From the NCBI RefSeq assembly GCF_030816295.1, contig NZ_JAUSXV010000001.1:868001-932000 (forward strand): a stretch of 64,000 nucleotides of DNA, given 5' to 3'. Numbering within the stretch: the first letter of the stretch is position 1; the number at the start of each line of letters is the position of its first letter. Positions 59,025-64,000 of this stretch are shown piece after piece. Both the position numbers and the translations under genes were made by a program. Below the pieces are notes generated by a model that was not told the origin of the DNA, ran no database searches, and saw only the letters and a list, made by a program, of their open reading frames with translations. This DNA comes from Microbacterium natoriense (lineage in GTDB: Bacteria; Actinomycetota; Actinomycetes; Actinomycetales; Microbacteriaceae).

Positions 59025-59053
59025 CGGATCCGCACCGGACCGGTGCGGATCCG
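59025..59053. repeat. Near-perfect 29-bp palindrome upstream of kdp
   Basis: Arms of 14 bp (CGGATCCGCACCGG and CCGGTGCGGATCCG) flank a single central A. It lies 31 nt after the end of the small gene at 59084 and about 118 nt upstream of the kdp operon. It may end the upstream transcript or bind a regulator such as KdpE. There is no T-run. Confidence 0.75.
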
Positions 59054-59083
59054 ATCGCGAGGCCGCTGCGTCCGGCCTACGGT

Positions 59084-59251
59084 TCACACATGCCGCAGTG
59101 CCTTCGGCGTGAAGTAGGTCACCTCGCCGTCCGCGTCTTCGACACCGAAGATGAACTGCCCCGAGGGCGTGGCGGCGATGTCGATGATCACCCCGCGGGT
59201 GCGGGTGGTCTGGACTTCGTCGCCGGGCCTGAACGTCTCCTTCTTCACCAT
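59084..59251 (-). CDS. Small hypothetical protein
   Basis: A 55-residue protein starting MVKKETFRPGDEVQTTRTRG. The pattern of short beta-strands (GVIIDIAATPSGQFIFGVED) suggests an SH3-like barrel. The ATG at 59251 was chosen; an upstream start at 59311 would add an unlike N-terminus. I do not recognise the family. It is followed by the palindrome and kdp. Confidence 0.65.
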   Translation of the reverse strand: MVKKETFRPGDEVQTTRTRGVIIDIAATPSGQFIFGVEDADGEVTYFTPKALRHV

Positions 59252-59307
59252 GGCCAGAACGTACACCCTCGAAGAGGCCTCCTGAAGCGTGGCGGTGGGG
59301 GCGCGCC

Positions 59308-59907
59308 TCATCCCTCTACGCGGCGCATCTCCTCGGCCAGCGGCGCGTTGGTCTGCGCGAACCGGTGCGTGATCGCCTCGCGCACCTCGGGCGTCTTGTT
59401 CTGGCTGAGCTTCGCTCTGGCGTCGAAGCGGGCGATGCGGATGCGCAGGCCGATCGTCCCCTTCGCGGCGCGACGGGTGCCCTCCTCGTCTTCTGCGAGG
59501 CTGCGCCCGTGCTCCTGATGCGCTTCGAAGTGGTCGGTGAGTCGCGAGAGCATGGCGTAGTTCTCCTGCTCGTCGAGTATCTCGGGGGTGCCGTACAGGT
59601 GAGCCGTGACGTGGTTCCAGGTCGGCACGAGATCGCCGGGCGCGTACAGCGACGGCGAGACGTAGTCGTGCGGGCCCTGGACGATCACGAGGACCTCATG
59701 AGCGCCGAGTTCGTGCAGCTGCTCGTCGGGTCTGCCGAAGTGGCTCACGATGACGATGCCGTCGTCGTCCTCCTCGAGCAACACCGGATAGTGCGAGGCG
59801 ACGAGCCCCGTGCTCGCGGGGGACACGAACGTCGCCCAGGGGTTCTGCCGGATGAGGCGCTTGACCTCGTCGGCGTCGGTCATCAGGTAACGGGGCGTGT
59901 GTCGCAT
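59308..59907 (-). CDS. PaiB-like FMN-binding protein
   Basis: A 199-residue split-barrel protein. NPWATFVSPASTGLVASHYP and PGDLVPTWNHVTAHLYG are PaiB-family signatures (the FMN-binding negative regulator family PF04299), as is the C-terminal KLSQNKTPEVREA. Its biochemical role in actinobacteria is not settled. It overlaps the EamA gene stop by one base, so the two are co-transcribed. Confidence 0.88.
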   Translation of the reverse strand: MRHTPRYLMTDADEVKRLIRQNPWATFVSPASTGLVASHYPVLLEEDDDGIVIVSHFGRPDEQLHELGAHEVLVIVQGPHDYVSPSLYAPGDLVPTWNHVTAHLYGTPEILDEQENYAMLSRLTDHFEAHQEHGRSLAEDEEGTRRAAKGTIGLRIRIARFDARAKLSQNKTPEVREAITHRFAQTNAPLAEEMRRVEG

Positions 59908-60872
59908 CAGGGCTCCTCGGGGGTGCGGATGGGGGTCGTGGTCTTCGGGGCGGTGGTCGTGCGGGTCAGGCGAGTGCGTACGGCGAGGGCCGCGAAGGCG
60001 ATCACGGCGAGGCCGCCGAGAACGGTCGGGACCCCGATCTGCTCGTGCAGCAGGAGGCTGGCCCAGAGGATCGTGATCACCGGCTGCACGAGCTGGACCT
60101 GACTGACCTGGGCCATCGGGCCGATGGCGAGTCCTCGATACCAGGCGAAGAAGCCGAGGAACATGCTGACCACGGCGAGGTAGCCGAAGGCCAGCCACTC
60201 GACGGGCGACGCCGCGGGCGGCTCGATCGACACCGACACCAGGGTCAGCGCGAGCATGACGGGGGCCGCGACGACAAGTGCCCACGAGACGGTCTGCCAT
60301 GCTCCGAGCTCGCGTGCGAGCAGTCCTCCCTCGGCATAGCCGGCGGCTGCGGCGAGCACGGCGCAGAACAGCAGCAGATCTGACCAGTGCAGCGTGGCGA
60401 GGCCGCCGTTCTGCAGCGCCGCGAACATGATCGCCGCGGCGGCTCCGAGACCAGCGAACACCCAGAACGATGCCGCGGGCCTCTCCCTCGTGCGCAGGAC
60501 GACCGCGACGGCGGTCGCTGCGGGGAGCAGCCCGATCACGACCGCGCTGTGCCCGGCGGGCGCCGTGGTCAGTGCGAAGGAGGTGAGCAGGGGGAAGCCG
60601 GCGACGACACCGGCGGCGACGACCGCCAGGCGGACCCACTGCGCGCGGGAGGGCGGATGCTGGCGGGTCGCCGTGAGGGCGATTGTCGCGAGTGCCGCGG
60701 CGATGACCGCGCGCCCGGCGCCGATGAAGAGAGGCGAGAGTCCGCTGACCGCGATACGGGTGAACGGAACCGTGAACGAGAATGCGACGATGCCCAGCAG
60801 GCCCCACCAGAGCCCCGCACGAGGGGATAGCGCTTTCGATCCTTCGAGGATAACGCTACTCTGTTCTTTCAT
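59907..60872 (-). CDS. EamA-family exporter
   Basis: A 321-residue DMT-superfamily transporter with ten helices in two repeats. GLLGIVAFSFTVPFTRIAV starts repeat 1; FGYLAVVSMFLGFFAWYRGL and VSQVQLVQPVITILWASLL are typical of repeat 2. Members export amino acids or metabolites. Its ATG at 60872 overlaps the MocR ATG on the other strand, so it has almost no leader. Confidence 0.88.
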   Translation of the reverse strand: MKEQSSVILEGSKALSPRAGLWWGLLGIVAFSFTVPFTRIAVSGLSPLFIGAGRAVIAAALATIALTATRQHPPSRAQWVRLAVVAAGVVAGFPLLTSFALTTAPAGHSAVVIGLLPAATAVAVVLRTRERPAASFWVFAGLGAAAAIMFAALQNGGLATLHWSDLLLFCAVLAAAAGYAEGGLLARELGAWQTVSWALVVAAPVMLALTLVSVSIEPPAASPVEWLAFGYLAVVSMFLGFFAWYRGLAIGPMAQVSQVQLVQPVITILWASLLLHEQIGVPTVLGGLAVIAFAALAVRTRLTRTTTAPKTTTPIRTPEEP

Positions 60873-60873
60873 G
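60870..60873. promoter_or_regulatory. Shared CATG that forms both start codons
   Basis: The palindrome CATG at 60870-60873 provides the ATG of the EamA gene (minus strand) and of the MocR gene (plus strand). TACTCT (60857-60862) lies 8 nt before the plus ATG and TGCTAT (60881-60886 on the minus strand) 8 nt before the minus ATG. Both genes are therefore probably leaderless, with promoters inside each other's 5' ends. Confidence 0.7.
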
Positions 60874-62277
60874 AGTCAGGATAGCACTGAGCGGATCATC
60901 GCGGGACTGCGCGGGTGGATCGCATCCGCTCCTGCCGGAGCCCGCGTGCCCTCGAATCGCGCGCTGACCGCTGAGTACGGCGCGAGTCCGGTCACCGTGC
61001 AGAAGGCCATGCGCCGACTCGTCGCCTTGGGCCTCATCGAGTCCCGCCCCGGAGTCGGCACGTTCGTCCGCGCCGTGCGCGTGGCCGGCCCCGTCGACTA
61101 CGGATGGCAGACCGGGGCGCTGGGGGCGCCGCCGACCCGCACCTCGGTGCTCTCCTCGACTCAGCGCACCGTGGCGCCCGACGCCATCGGACTGCACTCC
61201 GGCTATCCCGCCGTCGAGATGCTGCCCGAGCGGCTCGTGCGGCAGGCGCTCGCTCGCGCCGCCCGCACGGAGATCGCGTTGACCAGGGCGCCGGCGGCGG
61301 GGATGCCGGAGCTGCAGGCCTGGTTCGCCGCCGAGCTCGGTGCGTCATCCCCTGCCGGCGTGGTTCCCGCGAGCGCGAGGGACGCCCTGATCATCTCCGG
61401 AAGTCAGAGCGGGCTGAGCTCGATCTTCCGCGCCGTCGTCGGGCAGGGGCGTCCGCTGCTCATCGAGTCGCCGACCTACTGGGGTGCGATGCTGGCCGCG
61501 GAGCAAGCGGGGGTCGTGCTCGTGCCGATCCCCTCGGGCTCGCGAGGCCCCGACCCCGACGATGTCGAGCGCGCCTTCGCGCAGACCGGAGCCCGCGCGT
61601 TCTACGCGCAGCCGACCTTCGCGAACCCGACTGGGGCGCAGTGGCCCGCATCCACCTCGCACGCCGTACTCGAGACCGTGCGCCGCCACGGCGCCTTCCT
61701 GATCGAGGACGACTGGGCGCACGATCTCGGGATCGACGGAGAACCGCATCCGATCGCCGCCGTCGACGACGACGGGCACGTGGTGTATCTGCGCTCGCTG
61801 ACCAAGAGCGTGTCGCCGGCGCTGCGGGTCGCCGCGGTGATCGCCAGGGGTCCGGCCCGTGAGCGGATCCTCGCCGATCGCGCCGCGGAGTCGATGTACG
61901 TGAGCGGCCTGCTGCAGGCGGCTGCGCTCGACGTGGTGACCCAACCAGGGTGGCGAACGCATCTGCGCGGATTCCGCGAGCAACTGCGATCTCGCCGCGA
62001 CCTCATGGTGTCGTGCCTGGCGCGGAGCGCCCCGCTCACGACGCTCGAGACCATGCCGGCCGGCGGCCTGAACCTGTGGGTGCGCCTCCCCGAGGGGGTC
62101 GACGTCGTGCAGGTGGTCCGGGACTGCGAACTGAGAGGGCTGATCGTCGCGCCGGGTTCGGAGTGGTTCCCTGCGGAGCCGTCTGGCCCGTACCTGCGAC
62201 TCAACTACGCGAGCGCCGATCCGTCGCGCTTCGCCGAGGCCGCAGGCATCCTGGGCAGCGTGCTGGAAGCATCCTGA
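60871..62277 (+). CDS. MocR-family regulator (GntR helix-turn-helix plus PLP aminotransferase domain)
   Basis: A 468-residue regulator. The winged helix (about 1-70) has RVPSNRALTAEYGASPVTVQ. The type I aminotransferase fold follows, with the PLP Lys in LRSLTKSVSPALRVA and the Asp of IEDDWAHDLG. MocR proteins sense PLP or amino acid adducts and regulate transport or synthesis genes. Here the divergent EamA/PaiB pair is the obvious target. Confidence 0.92.
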   Translation: MSQDSTERIIAGLRGWIASAPAGARVPSNRALTAEYGASPVTVQKAMRRLVALGLIESRPGVGTFVRAVRVAGPVDYGWQTGALGAPPTRTSVLSSTQRTVAPDAIGLHSGYPAVEMLPERLVRQALARAARTEIALTRAPAAGMPELQAWFAAELGASSPAGVVPASARDALIISGSQSGLSSIFRAVVGQGRPLLIESPTYWGAMLAAEQAGVVLVPIPSGSRGPDPDDVERAFAQTGARAFYAQPTFANPTGAQWPASTSHAVLETVRRHGAFLIEDDWAHDLGIDGEPHPIAAVDDDGHVVYLRSLTKSVSPALRVAAVIARGPARERILADRAAESMYVSGLLQAAALDVVTQPGWRTHLRGFREQLRSRRDLMVSCLARSAPLTTLETMPAGGLNLWVRLPEGVDVVQVVRDCELRGLIVAPGSEWFPAEPSGPYLRLNYASADPSRFAEAAGILGSVLEAS

Positions 62278-62375
62278 CCGCCGCTCCGCAACCCGGCCCC
62301 CGGCCTTCGTGCGGCACCTGGTGTCGCTTTCGGCCGCGTATTCCGGCGCGGGGAGGTCACGCCCGCCGGCGCGGT

Positions 62376-64000
62376 TCAGTCCTCGGTCGGCGGGCCCTCG
62401 GGACGGTGCGCGCGGCGTCCGTTCACGACGACGGGGCGCCCGGCGCGCTCCTGACCGGGCAGCGGGCGCGAGCGGCGGCCGTAGATGAGCTCCGACGAAT
62501 CGAGCAGCCACGGCACGAGCGTGATCGACACTCCGTGCACGAGCATGAGCTGGTTCGCCATCCGGCGGGCGCGACGGTTGTGCAGGAAGGTCTCCCACCA
62601 GTGTCCGACGATGTACTGCGGCAGGTAGACGGTGACGACCGACGAACCGTGCTTCTCGCGGTACTGCTTGATGAACTGCGCCACCGGCTGCGCGAAGGAC
62701 CGGTATGGCGATTCGATGATCACCAAGGGGATCGGCATCAGATGATCGGCCCATTCCTTCTGCAGGTCCTCGGCTTCCTCGGCTGAGACGCCGACATGCA
62801 CTGCCAAGGTCTTTCCGTGCTTCGCCGCGACGGCGTATTCGACAGCCTTCACGACCGGCTTCTGCAGCCGGTTCACGAGCACCAGGGCGATGTCGCCCTT
62901 CGCGCCGAAGTGCGTGGTGTCGTCGATTGCGATCTCGTGCTCGACATCGCGGTAGTACCGCTTCACACCCATCATCAGGAACGCAAGGACCGGGATCGCG
63001 AAGAACACGAGATAGGCCCCGTGCGTGAACTTCGTGATCGTCACGATCAGCAGCACCAGCACAGTGAAGACCGCGCCGATGGCGTTGATGATCAGACCCA
63101 CCTTGGCCGAACGGCGGTCGGATGCCGAGGCGCCGTCGATCCCGGCATCCGCGCTGTTCTCGGCGGGCCCGCGAAGAACTCGCCTCCAGTGCCTGACCAT
63201 GCCGATCTGGCCGAGCGAGAACGACACGAAGACGCCGATGATGTAGAGCTGGATGAGTGTTGTCAGTTTGGCCTGGAACACGACCAGCACGATGATCGCG
63301 GCGATGCCCAGCGCGATCATCCCGTTGGAGAACACGAGACGATCTCCGCGCGTGTTGAGCGACTTCGGCGCGTAGCCGTCGCGGGCGAGCACCGAGCCGA
63401 GCAGCGGAAAGCCGTTGAAGGCCGTGTTCGCAGCGAGCAACAGCACGCAGGCGGTTGCTGCCTGCACGATGAAGAACAGGATGCTGCCGCCGCCGAAGGT
63501 CGCGGCGGCCACCTGGGCCATGAGGCTCGGTTGCGGGTTCGTGCAGTCGAAGCCGACGAGATCGCAGGGGTTCTCGGCGTAGTGCACCCCGGTGATGAGG
63601 GCGAGCGCAGTGAGGCCGGCGAACAGGCAGATCGCTATCGAGCCCATCAGCACGAGGGTCGATTGGGCGTTACGGATCTTCGGGGTGCGGAACGCGGGCA
63701 CGCCGTTCGAGACGGCTTCGACGCCGGTGAGGGCGGAGCATCCGCTGGAGAAGGCACGCAGCACGAGAAGGATGACGGCGGCCTGTCCGAGATCTTCAGC
63801 GTGCACGGCGAACTCGGCGCTCGAGGCGACCGGCGCGTCGCCGAGGAACGTCCGGATGAGGCCGGTCACGATCATGAACCCGACCGAACCGATGAAGACG
63901 TAGGTCGGGATGGCGAAGACGAGGGAGGCCTCGCGCACGCCGCGGAGGTTCACGATGATGATGAGGATCACGAAGCCCACCGCGAGCTCGACCCGGAACG
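62376..64000 (-). CDS. KimA-like APC-superfamily permease, C-terminal part
   Basis: The frame continues off the right edge (FRVELAVGFVILIIIVN), leaving 541 codons here. AFSSGCSALTGVEAVSNGVP and AFRTPKIRNAQSTLVLMGS are characteristic of the KimA group, and a cytoplasmic USP-like domain (KGDIALVLVNRLQKPVVKAV onward) forms the C-terminus. Bacillus KimA is a high-affinity K+/H+ symporter regulated by c-di-AMP. Proximity to kdp agrees with potassium transport. Amino-acid transport cannot be excluded. Confidence 0.65.
   Translation of the reverse strand, partial: FRVELAVGFVILIIIVNLRGVREASLVFAIPTYVFIGSVGFMIVTGLIRTFLGDAPVASSAEFAVHAEDLGQAAVILLVLRAFSSGCSALTGVEAVSNGVPAFRTPKIRNAQSTLVLMGSIAICLFAGLTALALITGVHYAENPCDLVGFDCTNPQPSLMAQVAAATFGGGSILFFIVQAATACVLLLAANTAFNGFPLLGSVLARDGYAPKSLNTRGDRLVFSNGMIALGIAAIIVLVVFQAKLTTLIQLYIIGVFVSFSLGQIGMVRHWRRVLRGPAENSADAGIDGASASDRRSAKVGLIINAIGAVFTVLVLLIVTITKFTHGAYLVFFAIPVLAFLMMGVKRYYRDVEHEIAIDDTTHFGAKGDIALVLVNRLQKPVVKAVEYAVAAKHGKTLAVHVGVSAEEAEDLQKEWADHLMPIPLVIIESPYRSFAQPVAQFIKQYREKHGSSVVTVYLPQYIVGHWWETFLHNRRARRMANQLMLVHGVSITLVPWLLDSSELIYGRRSRPLPGQERAGRPVVVNGRRAHRPEGPPTED

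Noticed and set aside
58908..59083. c-di-AMP (ydaO-type) riboswitch upstream of kdp
   Set aside because: The region is dominated by the 29-bp palindrome and lacks the conserved ydaO core that I would expect.

Overview
The window is about 70% GC with dense genes, 4-nt start/stop overlaps, many GTG starts and apparent leaderless promoters. Its products look like those of a soil or plant-associated Actinomycetota. The gene content, the dispersed short repeats that encode peptides such as FDKLRDP, VPEPVEG and LRSAQGP, and the overuse of GGATGC/GCATCC fit Microbacteriaceae, most likely Microbacterium. This assignment is inference from pattern recognition, not a search. I see no rRNA, tRNA, CRISPR array, transposase or phage gene.

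Layout. 1-2875: the start of a protealysin-like peptidase, divergent from two AztD-type zinc lipoproteins behind a Zur-box promoter. 3146-6927: a small hypothetical gene, a zinc-ribbon SDR, and an HxlR regulator divergent from an AzoR-like reductase. 6950-13056: a resistance island. VanR-VanS and a rifampin ADP-ribosyltransferase (Arr) read left. Divergently, a tightly coupled operon encodes a VanY D,D-carboxypeptidase, an alanine racemase, a D-Ala-D-X ligase and an acyltransferase-3 membrane protein, together resembling a VanC/G-type set with a split VanT. 13236-17520: an NMT1/THI5-type ABC importer and a nucleoside deaminase. 17623-23275: a DUF3516 helicase, DeoD, PutP and an AlkD-like protein. 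23423-26862: a GT2 polysaccharide synthase, a small membrane partner, and EAL and GGDEF proteins. 26875-32955: FUSC and DUF998 membrane proteins, a large LuxR-ATPase regulator and a cold-shock protein with a strong terminator.

33107-38202: a siderophore-iron uptake operon behind two DtxR/IdeR-like boxes; its ATPase gene carries a +1 frameshift. 38282-39690: a MarR/SDR pair. 39736-49258: a galactan utilisation locus: LacI with three operators, GH42 ganA, importer ganSPQ without its own ATPase, and a cell-wall-anchored GH53 galactanase. 49388-50887: a hydrolase/TetR pair with two identical perfect operators. 51023-58907: kdpFABCDE, with a +1 frameshift in kdpA and a second small membrane ORF ahead of kdpF. 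59084-62277: a small hypothetical gene, a PaiB-like protein, and an EamA exporter divergent from a MocR regulator, the last two sharing one CATG as start codons. 62376-64000: a KimA-like APC permease that runs off the edge.

The most interesting parts are the Van/Arr island, the two single-base frameshifts in transporter genes, and the repeat biology: inverted repeats, one sequence family recurring at two convergent gene ends, plus short repeats read in frame inside real genes.
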